DNA from: JACKII01 sp041687435
GTDB taxonomy: Bacteria; Pseudomonadota; Alphaproteobacteria; Bin95
Direction: 5' to 3'
Assembly (NCBI GenBank): GCA_041687435.1
Contig: JAWLBX010000026.1
Span: 1 to 43,185 of the forward strand
Length of the DNA stretch: 43,185 nt
The translations under genes were made by a program, and so were the position numbers. This document shows, one piece after another, positions 8,522 through 15,952 of the stretch. How positions within the stretch are numbered: the first letter of the stretch is position 1; each line of letters opens with the position of its first letter. The notes below the pieces were generated by a model. That model was not told the origin of the DNA and ran no database searches. It saw nothing but the letters and a program-made list of their open reading frames with translations.

Positions 8522-9394
8522 TCAGAACTGGTTGAGTGGCAGTTTCATGTACGAAACGCCGTTACTCTCCGGTTCCGGCAATTTCCCGGCGCGGATGTTC
8601 ACCTGGATCGACGGCAGCAGTAGCCCCGGCACGGCCAATTCGGCATCGCGTTCCGTGCGCATCTTTACGAAGGTGTCCTCGTCGATCCCATCACGCACGT
8701 GCTTGTTGCTCTTGCGCTGCTCGGCGACCGTCGTTTCCCAGGCAATTTCCCGTCCGTCCGGGGCATAGTCGTGGCCGACGAAGATGCGGGTTTCTGGCGG
8801 CAAGGCTAAGATGCGCTGGATTGACTGATAGAGCGTCCGTGCGGAACCGCCAGGGAAGTCGCAGCGGGCGGTGCCGAAATCCGGCATGAAGATCGTGTCG
8901 CCGCAGAATACCGCATCGCCAATCACATACGTCAGGCAGGCGGGTGTATGCCCCGGCGTGTGCATCACTTTGGCCTGCAGACTGCCGATGGCAAACTGCT
9001 CGCCGTCGGCAAACAGATGATCGAACTGGCTGCCATCGGTACGGAAATTATCGTCCAGATTGTAGATTTTGGCAAATCCGGCCTGGACCTCGTTGATGTG
9101 GTCGCCGATACCAACAGTGCCGCCCAAGGCCTCCCGGATCACTGGCGCCCCGGACAGGTGATCGGCGTGAACATGGGTTTCCAGAACCCATTGCACCGTC
9201 AACCCCAGATCCTGCACCTTGGCGACGACCTGCTGGGCAAAGGTCGTGCTGGTCCGCCCACTGGCGATGTCGAAATCCATCACTGCATCCACGACTGCGC
9301 ATTGCTTCGTGACCGGGCAGGCAACAATGTAGCAGATCGTCGACGTACCGGCGTGCAACAGGGCATGAACTTCGGGTTTCTGTTCGGTCGGCAT
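8522..9394 (-). CDS. MBL-fold hydrolase, persulfide dioxygenase (ETHE1/Blh)-like
   Basis: The 290-residue protein is a metallo-beta-lactamase-fold enzyme. The metal motif THVHADHLSG (HxHxDH), the histidine in HTPGHTPACLTYV, the aspartate in FCGDTIFMPDFGTARCDF and the later GHDY give the full ligand set. The GTARCDFPGG stretch and the conserved DAVMDFD start are typical of the ETHE1/Blh group, iron enzymes that oxidise glutathione persulfide to sulfite. It begins at an ATG with AAGGAG upstream and heads an operon with a TusA-like carrier and an amidase. Expression may respond to reactive sulfur, but no regulator such as BigR is in the window. Lactonase or glyoxalase II activity is less likely. 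Confidence 0.9.
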   Translation of the reverse strand: MPTEQKPEVHALLHAGTSTICYIVACPVTKQCAVVDAVMDFDIASGRTSTTFAQQVVAKVQDLGLTVQWVLETHVHADHLSGAPVIREALGGTVGIGDHINEVQAGFAKIYNLDDNFRTDGSQFDHLFADGEQFAIGSLQAKVMHTPGHTPACLTYVIGDAVFCGDTIFMPDFGTARCDFPGGSARTLYQSIQRILALPPETRIFVGHDYAPDGREIAWETTVAEQRKSNKHVRDGIDEDTFVKMRTERDAELAVPGLLLPSIQVNIRAGKLPEPESNGVSYMKLPLNQF

Positions 9395-9542
9395 GGCGCG
9401 AACTCCTTATACGCTCAACGCAGGGTACGGCTTAATTTAATGGCCGCAAAGGCGTTGCGAACTGATCTGGGTCATTCGGTCCGAAGGTTTGCCGACAGCG
9501 TCCGGGGATAGTTTGGCTGCGGAGCGAGACATCCTGATAACC

Positions 9543-9564
9543 GCGACCGTGTGCGGCCGGTCGC
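9543..9564. other. Short hairpin in the divergent gap between MBL hydrolase and crotonase
   Basis: GCGACCG (9543-9549) and CGGTCGC (9558-9564) are perfect reverse complements around an eight-base loop, within the 244-base space between the divergent genes. It could be an operator for either promoter or a 5'-leader hairpin of the crotonase gene. Nothing else distinct was seen in this gap. Confidence 0.25.
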
Positions 9565-9638
9565 AGGTATGGCGGTGATGGGACGCATTCCCTTATAACG
9601 GTGGTCCGATTTGGCCAACCATCAGGAAACACCCAGCC

Positions 9639-10388
9639 ATGACCGATCTCGTTACCTACACATCCGAGGGCCGCATCGCCCACATTCAGTTGAACCGGCC
9701 GGAAAAGCTGAATGCGCTCTCCAATGCCCTGGTCGCGCAGTTGCGGGATCAGTTGGAGGCGTTCCAGGCGTCCGACGACCGCGTTGCCATCATCTCGTCC
9801 GCGGGTGAGAAGGCGTTTTCCGTCGGCGCGGATCTGAAAGACCCGCCGCGCGACCCGGACCTGTGGGAATGCATGCCGGGCACCGGCGTGTTCATCGACA
9901 AGCCGATCATCGCCGCGATCCATGGCTACTGCGTCGGGGGCGCCTATTGTTTGGTGCAATTCTGCGACTTGGCGGTTGCCGACGAGACCGCCGATTTCTT
10001 CTATCCCGAAGCGCAGATTGGCTTCTGCGGCGGCCTGATCGCCAGCCATGCCGGCCGGGTGCCCTATAAGGTCGCGATGGAGTTCATGCTGACCGGCAAG
10101 CACTTCTCCGCCCAGCGCGCCTATGAGGTTGGGATGGTCAACAAGGTGACGCCAAAAGGCCAGGCGGTCGAGGGCGCAATGGAATATGCGCGCGTCCTCG
10201 CTGACTCTGCGCCGCTGGTGATGAGCGCGCTCAGCCGCTTCACGCGCGAGACCGTGCTGCCGCGTGGCCCGTCGGAACTCTCCGGCCTGGCCCGCAAGCA
10301 ACTGCTGCGTGTCTCGCGGAGCGAGGACCAGAAGGAAGGCGGCCGCGCCTTCGCCGAAAAACGCAAGCCGAACTTCCAGGGCCGCTAA
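9639..10388 (+). CDS. Crotonase (enoyl-CoA hydratase/isomerase) family protein
   Basis: A 249-residue crotonase-fold protein acting on an acyl-CoA. The N-terminus IQLNRPEKLNALS, the oxyanion segment AFSVGADLK, IAAIHGYCVGGA and the typical C-terminus FAEKRKPNFQGR identify it. In classic enoyl-CoA hydratase two glutamates act; here the second is kept (Glu124 in YPEAQIGF), while the position of the first, in the segment GGAYCLV, is Cys104. The protein may therefore not be a true hydratase and could be an isomerase, hydrolase, decarboxylase or other crotonase. It starts at an ATG with AGGAAA upstream, stands alone on the plus strand and ends at a strong hairpin. The substrate is unknown. Confidence 0.88.
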   Translation: MTDLVTYTSEGRIAHIQLNRPEKLNALSNALVAQLRDQLEAFQASDDRVAIISSAGEKAFSVGADLKDPPRDPDLWECMPGTGVFIDKPIIAAIHGYCVGGAYCLVQFCDLAVADETADFFYPEAQIGFCGGLIASHAGRVPYKVAMEFMLTGKHFSAQRAYEVGMVNKVTPKGQAVEGAMEYARVLADSAPLVMSALSRFTRETVLPRGPSELSGLARKQLLRVSRSEDQKEGGRAFAEKRKPNFQGR

Positions 10389-10399
10389 GCCTCGTGGCC

Positions 10400-10436
10400 T
10401 CGTATCCAGCCTCTGCCAGTCAGCGGCTGGATACGA
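10400..10436. terminator. Bidirectional hairpin terminator between convergent genes
   Basis: TCGTATCCAGCC (10400-10411) pairs perfectly with GGCTGGATACGA (10425-10436), a twelve-base stem with a 13-base loop. It lies 11 bases after the crotonase stop and also contains the last codons and stop of the opposing lipoprotein gene, whose stop is at 10420-10422. There is no clear U-run on either side, as is common in GC-rich genomes. Confidence 0.65.
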
Positions 10437-10791
10437 ACACCTGCGCGATCCGGCGCGAGGATTGCGCCATCAGATAGATGCCGCCGTCGACCTCAATATA
10501 GACATGGCCGCGCGGCGGGTGGCGGAAGCCGTAATCGCGATACCGCGACAGCACCCGATATCGAACATACTCAGGCAACACATCACCCCGCTGCCAGCGC
10601 TTTTGATGACCGGGAGGCACACACTGCCCCTTTTTTGCCAACCCTGGCGGGCAGTGGGCTTGCGGCGGCGGGGCATGCGCCACCGGGGCGCGATGAGGCG
10701 TGGGTCCATAATGGGGGCCCGCACATGCGCCCAACAAAAGCCCTAAACCGGCCGCCGTGGCTATCTTGGCAAGGATGGAAGGAATGGGCAT
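10420..10791 (-). CDS. Small putative lipoprotein
   Basis: A 123-residue protein starting MPIPSILAKIATAAGLGLL, a signal peptide ending in the lipobox LGAC with Cys23 as lipid-attachment site. The mature part is rich in proline, histidine and arginine, then has PEYVRYRVLSRYRDYGFR and HVYIEVDGGIYLM, resembling the short periplasmic RcnB-like proteins, though the match is too loose to name. The reading frame is open further upstream to 10938, but that would run into the 3' end of the CoA transferase gene and spoil the signal peptide, so the ATG at 10791 was chosen; its ribosome site (AAAGAA) is weak. It is probably anchored in the outer membrane and transcribed alone. Function unknown. Confidence 0.75.
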   Translation of the reverse strand: MPIPSILAKIATAAGLGLLLGACAGPHYGPTPHRAPVAHAPPPQAHCPPGLAKKGQCVPPGHQKRWQRGDVLPEYVRYRVLSRYRDYGFRHPPRGHVYIEVDGGIYLMAQSSRRIAQVFVSSR

Positions 10792-10882
10792 TGGTATTTT
10801 TCTTTCGTGTTTTCCATGATGGCGTAGCAATCGCAGATGGGAATGCCCGCTTCTGAAAGCGAATGCCTCAACTGCGGCAGCC

Positions 10883-12085
10883 TTATGGCCAGGCGGTGAC
10901 GCCAGTGTCGCGTAGCGTCTTGCAGCGTTCCGCATCATAGCCGAGCCATTCCCTCAGTACCTTTTCGCTGTGCTCGCCTGCCAGCGGCACGTGGCGGTCC
11001 TCCCGAACCGGGGTTTCGGAGAAGCGAACGGCAGGGCCCGTGACCGGAAACCGGCCTTGAGTCGGATGCTCGACCTCGACGAAGTGGCCGCGGTGCGCCA
11101 GTTGTGGGTTCTCGGCCACATCCTTGATCGTTGCGACCTTGGCGGTTGCGAGGCGTTGTTCCAGTAGCAGACGCTCCACCTCCGCCGCGTTCCTGGTCAT
11201 GGTCCAATCGGTAACGATTTGTTCGCACGCGACGTAGTTTAGCTTGCGCGCTTCCATCGTCGCGAACCGCACGTCCTCGGCCAATTCCGGTCGGCCCATC
11301 ACCTTGCAGATTTTGGCGAAATCGCTGTCGTTCGCCGCGGTGATGTGGACGAAGCCGCCACAGCCGCAGGGAAAGGTGTGGGAGGGCACGGAGACCGGAT
11401 TCTTGTTGCCCTGCCGCCGCTTCGCCCGCCCGAACATCAGGTATTCGGACAGGACCGTGTTCATCAGCGTGGTGGTGCCGTCCAGCATGGAGACGTCGAC
11501 CCACTGGCCTTTGCCCGTGCGTTCCCGCGCCTGCAGGGCAGTCAGTGTGCCGATGACGGCGTGCAGGCCGGTCAGGTAGTCGGTGACGATGGTGCCGGCG
11601 ACGGTCGGCGGGCCATCCGCCGGGCCGGTCAGTTCCTGCAAGCCGCTCAGCGCCTGGATGACCGGGTCGTAGGCGGCGCGCTCCGCCCAGGGGCCGGTTT
11701 GGCCGAAGCCCGAAATGCGGACCAGGATCAGCCGCGGGTTCAACTCGTGTAGCCGGTCCCAACCGAAGTCCATCCGTTCCAGCGTGCCGGGACGGAAATT
11801 CTCCACCATCACATCGGCGACCTTGGCAAGATCGGCCAGCACTGCCTTGCCGTCGTCGGCGTAAAGGTCCAGCGCCAGGCTGCGCTTGCAGCGGTTGAGC
11901 GTGATGGCGAACAGGCTGTCCGGCTTCCCTGCCATACGGTCCAGCGCGCGGGTCGCGTCGCCGGTACCCGGTGGTTCCACCTTGACCACATCGGCGCCGA
12001 AATCGCCCATCATCTGGGTGGCGTGCGGCCCGGATACGAACCGGGTCAGATCAAGGACGCGGACGCCCTCCAACGGTGCGGTCAT
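10883..12085 (-). CDS. CaiB/BaiF family (class III) CoA transferase
   Basis: A 400-residue class III CoA transferase, which moves CoA between organic acids. Family marks are EGVRVLDLTRFVSGP at the start, GADVVKVEPPG, NRCKRSLALDL, VMVENFRPG, RISGFGQTGP and the aspartate in AAYDPVIQALSG (Asp140), the residue that forms the covalent acyl intermediate. The frame continues 33 codons upstream, but that part is proline- and arginine-rich without family similarity, so the ATG at 12085, where homology begins and a GGAG lies about 11 bases upstream, is preferred. The substrate is not known. It stands alone, downstream of the acidic protein gene and its hairpin. Confidence 0.9.
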   Translation of the reverse strand: MTAPLEGVRVLDLTRFVSGPHATQMMGDFGADVVKVEPPGTGDATRALDRMAGKPDSLFAITLNRCKRSLALDLYADDGKAVLADLAKVADVMVENFRPGTLERMDFGWDRLHELNPRLILVRISGFGQTGPWAERAAYDPVIQALSGLQELTGPADGPPTVAGTIVTDYLTGLHAVIGTLTALQARERTGKGQWVDVSMLDGTTTLMNTVLSEYLMFGRAKRRQGNKNPVSVPSHTFPCGCGGFVHITAANDSDFAKICKVMGRPELAEDVRFATMEARKLNYVACEQIVTDWTMTRNAAEVERLLLEQRLATAKVATIKDVAENPQLAHRGHFVEVEHPTQGRFPVTGPAVRFSETPVREDRHVPLAGEHSEKVLREWLGYDAERCKTLRDTGVTAWP

Positions 12086-12211
12086 GACGGCAAAGGCTCC
12101 AGCAACTGGCTGAGGACTGTGCGCCGGCGCTGGACTGTCAGGCCCACGCCTGCGAGGCTGCGAACGAATGCGGGCCTTTGCCACTCACGTCAAGGCGGCT
12201 CAGCCGTTTTA

Positions 12212-12249
12212 TCCGACCGGCCGGCGGGTGATCGGCGCGGCCGGTCGGA
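12212..12249 (-). terminator. Hairpin terminator after the acidic protein gene
   Basis: TCCGACCGGCCG (12212-12223) and CGGCCGGTCGGA (12238-12249) form a perfect twelve-base stem around a 14-base loop, 26 bases beyond the stop of the acidic protein gene. No U-run follows on the minus strand, so termination would rest on the stem alone. Confidence 0.6.
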
Positions 12250-12274
12250 CAGTAACGATCAGGTATCAGCCCCG

Positions 12275-13294
12275 TCAGACGAAGAACAGATCGTCAGCGG
12301 CCGGCACCGGGACGGATTGGTCGGCTTCGTAGGTAATCGCCATGTCATCAACGGCGATGCCGCCATCCACGTCGATAAAGGTGAACCAAGCGTATCGGGC
12401 ATCGCCACTGGCGTTGCTGATATCATCGTTCGTGTCGGTGCGCGTTTCCTGGAAAATCAATGTGCCGTCATCATCCAGGACCGAAAAATCGACTGCAAGA
12501 TCGCCCAGATTGTTCTCATAGAACCGATGTTCGAATGTGTACCATCCGTCCTCTGCAATCACTGCATTGTTGGCGAGGATATCCAAGTCTTCGCGGGGTG
12601 CAAAGTTGCTGTTGTTCGATGCACCGACATACATTTCACCGCTGCTGCTATCCTGGGTTACATGGAAGATGTAATCTCGCAGATGGCCATCGCTCGCATT
12701 GCTTGCCGCTACAGAATAATCGAACCCTTCGCCATCCGCCCAACCGGAACCGCCATCGGCTTGCGGATCGAGGTAGATTTTGAGCGAAACCGTGTGTTCG
12801 TCAAAAGGTATTGCCCCCTGATTGAGCAAAGAGTCAAAGGGAGCCGAACTGTTGTCGCCCTCCAACACGGCATGGAAATCGCCGCTGGCGGAGGCAATGC
12901 CGTCAGTGCCGCTCGCAACCTGGGAAACCGTTCCATACCAGCCACTGTTGGCATCATTCCAGTTTGCGGTGTCCGTCTCGAAATCCTGCTCGAAGCGATA
13001 GACCGTCGGCGCGTCGATCTGGTTGGCGAGATCGACCAAAATGAACTCCTGATCGTCCATGATGATGCGCAGGTCATTGGCGTTGCCGTCCCCGTCGTCA
13101 TCGACCCAATCGATAAGCGTATCGCCAGAATTACGGCTGCCGAAATGCAGCAGATCCGAGCCGTATTCGAAATCATAGAAGCGGATCGTTTCCGCATTGT
13201 TGTTGGAATTGGAGATGATGAAAAGTTCTGCAATGTCGGCGCCGTCCACGGTATCGGCACCGTTATCCACTTTCACACGTTCATAGAGAGCCAT
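12275..13294 (-). CDS. Acidic RTX-like, probably secreted calcium-binding protein
   Basis: A 339-residue, very Asp- and Asn-rich protein with few lysines. There is no N-terminal signal peptide. Residues 5-90 resemble the calcium-binding end module of RTX exoproteins (IRFYDFEYGSDLLHF, then VDDDGDGNANDLRI, an EF-hand-like DxDxDG loop). From about residue 103 a second domain, with FEQDFETDTANW, NSGWYGTV, GWYTFEHRFYEN and ARYAWFTF, looks like the lectin-like beta-sandwich seen in some PEP-CTERM proteins. The chain ends ADDLFFV, acidic then hydrophobic, as in type I secretion substrates. Secretion by that route is an inference; no exporter gene is in the window. A strong AAGGAGG precedes the ATG, and a hairpin terminator follows. 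It appears to be transcribed alone. Confidence 0.7.
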   Translation of the reverse strand: MALYERVKVDNGADTVDGADIAELFIISNSNNNAETIRFYDFEYGSDLLHFGSRNSGDTLIDWVDDDGDGNANDLRIIMDDQEFILVDLANQIDAPTVYRFEQDFETDTANWNDANSGWYGTVSQVASGTDGIASASGDFHAVLEGDNSSAPFDSLLNQGAIPFDEHTVSLKIYLDPQADGGSGWADGEGFDYSVAASNASDGHLRDYIFHVTQDSSSGEMYVGASNNSNFAPREDLDILANNAVIAEDGWYTFEHRFYENNLGDLAVDFSVLDDDGTLIFQETRTDTNDDISNASGDARYAWFTFIDVDGGIAVDDMAITYEADQSVPVPAADDLFFV

Positions 13295-13421
13295 TTGGTT
13301 TCCTCCTTGGACTCAAGCGTTTCAAGTCATGACCACGCAGGAAGGAATCGCACTTGAAAACGGGAATCGCCGCTACTGATCGGTTCGGAGTGCGGTTTTT
13401 GTACCCCCTGAGGTATCATAG

Positions 13422-13455
13422 TTTTGATCAGCATTGATGATGCTTGCACTCAAAA
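13422..13455. promoter_or_regulatory. Nested dyad upstream of the acidic protein gene
   Basis: TTTTGA (13422-13427) pairs with TCAAAA (13450-13455), and inside it AGCAT (13430-13434) pairs with ATGCT (13440-13444). The two-level symmetry about 130 bases upstream of the acidic protein start suggests a regulator-binding site or RNA hairpin. It may also be chance in AT-rich DNA. Confidence 0.3.
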
Positions 13456-13713
13456 GTCGAGGGCGCAACATACAAAATGTATGATATTAAAATTTATAAC
13501 CAAAACAAATCGTTACTATGCGATAGCACTGGATCGAAATGTTGGCGCTTGGGGTCTAGGCTTGTATGTTTTCCTCATCTCCCAGCAAAATGACAGAGAT
13601 TTTATGCCTAAATATTGTGTTCCTGTATGAATTACGCCCTTTTGGTCATGAATATTATTTTACCGTACTGCCTCACTACTATGCCGGCGGGTGGCTAATT
13701 CCCGAACGCCATT

Positions 13714-13736
13714 CCGGGCGTCCGGGCGTCCGGGCG
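13714..13736. repeat. Eight-base tandem repeat, nearly three copies
   Basis: CCGGGCGT occurs at 13714 and 13722 and then as CCGGGCG at 13730. It lies about 45 bases beyond the 3' end of the luciferase-like gene. It is a simple slippage-type repeat with no clear role. Confidence 0.75.
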
Positions 13737-13779
13737 CTGCGGGTAGCGGTGCCGCTTCAAACCGTTCGGGTTGGTTCGA

Positions 13780-14658
13780 TCAGCCTTTCAGGCCGATCGC
13801 ATCGGCGTAGGTGCGGCAGGCTGCGATGTGTTGGTCAATGGTCTCGAATGGCGCGTCGATGGTGCGGAAGGTGCAGTGACTGACGCCCATTTCGCGCCAG
13901 GCCTCCGTATCGTCAACCCATTGGTTAACCGAGCCCCGCTTTGCCAGCGCAACGGCGTTTACTGCAAACTTCGCCTTATCCCGCTGGTACTTATCGAGCC
14001 AGCCATCCACCTGGTCCAGCACGCGCTTGCCATCATCGTCCGGCAGCATCCAGGGTTTGGTGAACCAGCCGTCGGCAATCCGGCAGGCGCGCTCCACCGC
14101 CACATCCTCGAACGCGCCAATCCAGAGCGGGATAGGCTGCTGAACGGGCAAGGGGTTGATGCCCGCGTCATTGATTTCGTGATACTTGCCCTTGAACGTG
14201 ACCAGTTCATTTGTCCAGAGCTGACGTAACACCTCGAACTGTTCTTCATAGCGGCGGGCGCGGTTGCGGAAATTCTCGTTCAGCGCAACGTATTCGATCT
14301 CGTTCCAGCCGATGCCGACGCCCAGCGTCAGCCGGCCCTGGCTCAGCACGTCCACCTCCGCCGCCTGTTTTGCCACCAGTGTAGTCTGGCGCTGCGGCAG
14401 GATCAGGATGGCCGTTGCCATGCGGACTTTCTGCGTGACGGCGGCGAGAAAGCCGAACAGCACCAGCGGCTCATGAAATTGCCGGTCACGGGTGTAGTTG
14501 ACCGACCAGGGAACCTCGTTCGGCTGCCGTGCGCCCAGCACGTGATCGATGCAGGAAATGTGCTGAAAGCCCATCCCCTCCACCGCCTGCGCGAAATCAC
14601 GGATAGCGATGGGATCGGTCCCGATTTCGACCTGGGGGAAGGCGACGCCGATTTCCAT
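13780..14658 (-). CDS. Luciferase-like (LLM class) flavin-dependent oxidoreductase
   Basis: A 292-residue TIM-barrel monooxygenase of the bacterial luciferase superfamily, probably using F420 or FMN. Typical parts are MEIGVAFPQVEIG, ISCIDHVLG, MATAILILPQRQTTLVAKQAAEVD, LSQGRLTLGVGIGWNEIEY and PIPLWIGAF. The frame is open 16 codons further upstream, but the ATG at 14658 is preceded by GAGGAAA at good distance and starts the fold cleanly. Many members that oxidise F420 or degrade sulfur- or nitrogen-containing compounds share this form, so no substrate is proposed. It is divergent from the thioesterase gene at 14955, with 296 bases between them in which no firm regulatory site was seen. Confidence 0.88.
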   Translation of the reverse strand: MEIGVAFPQVEIGTDPIAIRDFAQAVEGMGFQHISCIDHVLGARQPNEVPWSVNYTRDRQFHEPLVLFGFLAAVTQKVRMATAILILPQRQTTLVAKQAAEVDVLSQGRLTLGVGIGWNEIEYVALNENFRNRARRYEEQFEVLRQLWTNELVTFKGKYHEINDAGINPLPVQQPIPLWIGAFEDVAVERACRIADGWFTKPWMLPDDDGKRVLDQVDGWLDKYQRDKAKFAVNAVALAKRGSVNQWVDDTEAWREMGVSHCTFRTIDAPFETIDQHIAACRTYADAIGLKG

Positions 14659-14954
14659 AGGTGCAGTTTCCTCGTTTGACGCCCGAAGGCTTGCCGAATT
14701 ACGCAAACTTTAGCGGTGCCGCGGCAGTACGGGCAAGAGCCGCGCGCCCCGCAACCCGGCAGGTGGAATTATGAGCTCTGCGGGCGGGATATTTGCGGGC
14801 GAATTGCCCCATTGGCATGGCGTTCTGCCGACTTCGTGTTATGCAAGATACAGATACAGCATCGACAATGCATCGGCGATGGCCATATGTCCTGAGACGG
14901 TGCCAAAGCGGCGGTTCATAAACTGGCTCAAACGTGACGGAGTGATTGAGAGCG

Positions 14955-15443
14955 ATGACGGCAGCATCCCCCCTTGCGGTTCATACGGATATCGTGCGGC
15001 CCGAATGGATCGACTACAATGGCCATATGAATGTTGCCTTTTACGTCCTCGCATTTGATTACGCCACCGATGCATTTTTCGATCATATCGGCCTGGGAGA
15101 GGGATATAAAAACAAATACAACTTCTCGACCTTTACCCTGGAAGGTCACATTACCTATGATCGGGAAGTGCTGGAGGGCGATCCGCTTGCCTTCAAGACC
15201 TATCTCCTCGACTATGATGAAAAACGAATTCACTATTTCCACGAAATGTACCATGCAACCGAAGGTTATCTGGCCGCGACCAACGAACTGATCACCATGC
15301 ATATCGATATGAGCAAGCGCCGCTCTGCCCCGTTTGCGCCGGAGATGCTGGATCGGCTGGAAGCAGTCATGCAGGTTCACAAAGATCTGCCCCGGCCTGA
15401 AAAGGTCGGGCGGACCATCGGAATACGCCGCAGGGCGGGATGA
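14955..15443 (+). CDS. Hotdog-fold thioesterase (4HBT-like)
   Basis: A 162-residue hotdog-fold acyl-CoA thioesterase. The segment VRPEWIDYNGHMNVAFYV carries the family's aspartate-containing DYNGHMN motif, which binds the thioester and activates water. The sequence resembles the betainyl-CoA-type thioesterases found with carnitine degradation genes, but no such genes are nearby, so the substrate is open. The ATG at 14955 is preferred to a TTG three codons upstream. Its stop overlaps the region where the pentapeptide-repeat gene begins, and the ClC gene follows, so the three may be one transcript. Confidence 0.85.
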   Translation: MTAASPLAVHTDIVRPEWIDYNGHMNVAFYVLAFDYATDAFFDHIGLGEGYKNKYNFSTFTLEGHITYDREVLEGDPLAFKTYLLDYDEKRIHYFHEMYHATEGYLAATNELITMHIDMSKRRSAPFAPEMLDRLEAVMQVHKDLPRPEKVGRTIGIRRRAG

Positions 15444-15451
15444 GGGGTAAT

Positions 15452-15952
15452 ATGCAGGCTTTGGTTCGGCTGGCCCTTGCCGGTCTTTGCTTGCTGGCCA
15501 TGGCCACGCCAGCCCGTGCCGAATGTGTCGACCCTGCCGGACCGGGTGTCGACTGGACCCGGTGTTATTTCGACGAACGCAACTTCTCCGGCATGGATCT
15601 GAGCGGCGCCAAGCTGAAGGATGCCACTTTCAGCCGGGGCAACCTGACAGACGCGAATCTGTCCGGTGTCGATGCCAGCCGTGCCAAATTCATCCACGCT
15701 GAAATGCTACGGGTGCGGCTGGATGGTGCCAATATACGCGAGGCGGATTTCACCAACGCCGACTTGCGCGATGCCTCCATGCGTGGCGCCGATTTGAGCC
15801 GTGCCCGTCTGTTCCGCGCCGATCTCCGCGGTGTCGATTTCACCGAGGCTCGTGTGCGCGGTGCCGACCTGTTGGAAGCGGATCTTTCGGGCGCCCTGTG
15901 GGTCGACGGCCGCCGGCGCTGTGCGGAGGGCTCGATTGGGCAATGCCGTTAA
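15452..15952 (+). CDS. Exported pentapeptide-repeat protein
   Basis: A 166-residue protein with an N-terminal signal peptide (MQALVRLALAGLCLLAM, cleavage after ARA) and then about twenty tandem pentapeptides of the A(D/N)Lxx type, for example ANLSGVDASRAKF, ADFTNADLRDASM and ADLSRARLFRADL, covering residues 45 to 150. Such repeats fold into a right-handed square beta-helix. The mature chain starts with Cys and has Cys near both ends (WTRCYF; RRRCAEGSIGQC), which may form disulfides in the periplasm. The ATG at 15452 is used because GAGGGG stands just upstream; an in-frame ATG at 15440 overlaps the thioesterase stop. The function of the family is mostly unknown. It overlaps the start of the ClC gene by ten bases. 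Confidence 0.85.
   Translation: MQALVRLALAGLCLLAMATPARAECVDPAGPGVDWTRCYFDERNFSGMDLSGAKLKDATFSRGNLTDANLSGVDASRAKFIHAEMLRVRLDGANIREADFTNADLRDASMRGADLSRARLFRADLRGVDFTEARVRGADLLEADLSGALWVDGRRRCAEGSIGQCR

Larger units (their letters stand above)
13295..13779. other. Intergenic region, 485 bases, AT-rich in the middle
   Basis: No gene is supported. The part from about 13400 to 13680 is clearly richer in A and T than its neighbours; short open frames here show no family similarity and poor ribosome sites. It lies upstream of the acidic protein gene and downstream of the luciferase-like gene, both on the minus strand, so it should hold the acidic protein promoter. It contains a nested dyad (13422-13455) and a small tandem repeat (13714-13736), described separately. 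Confidence 0.6.

Noticed and set aside
9432..10301. Minus-strand open frame of 289 codons
   Set aside because: Antisense to the crotonase gene, with composition typical of a reverse-frame shadow.
12086..12184. N-terminal extension of the first CoA transferase
   Set aside because: The 33 extra residues are Pro/Arg-rich and unlike the family, whose similarity begins at the ATG at 12085.
14771..15058. Open frame upstream of the thioesterase
   Set aside because: Overlaps the thioesterase start in another frame and has no ribosome site or similarity.
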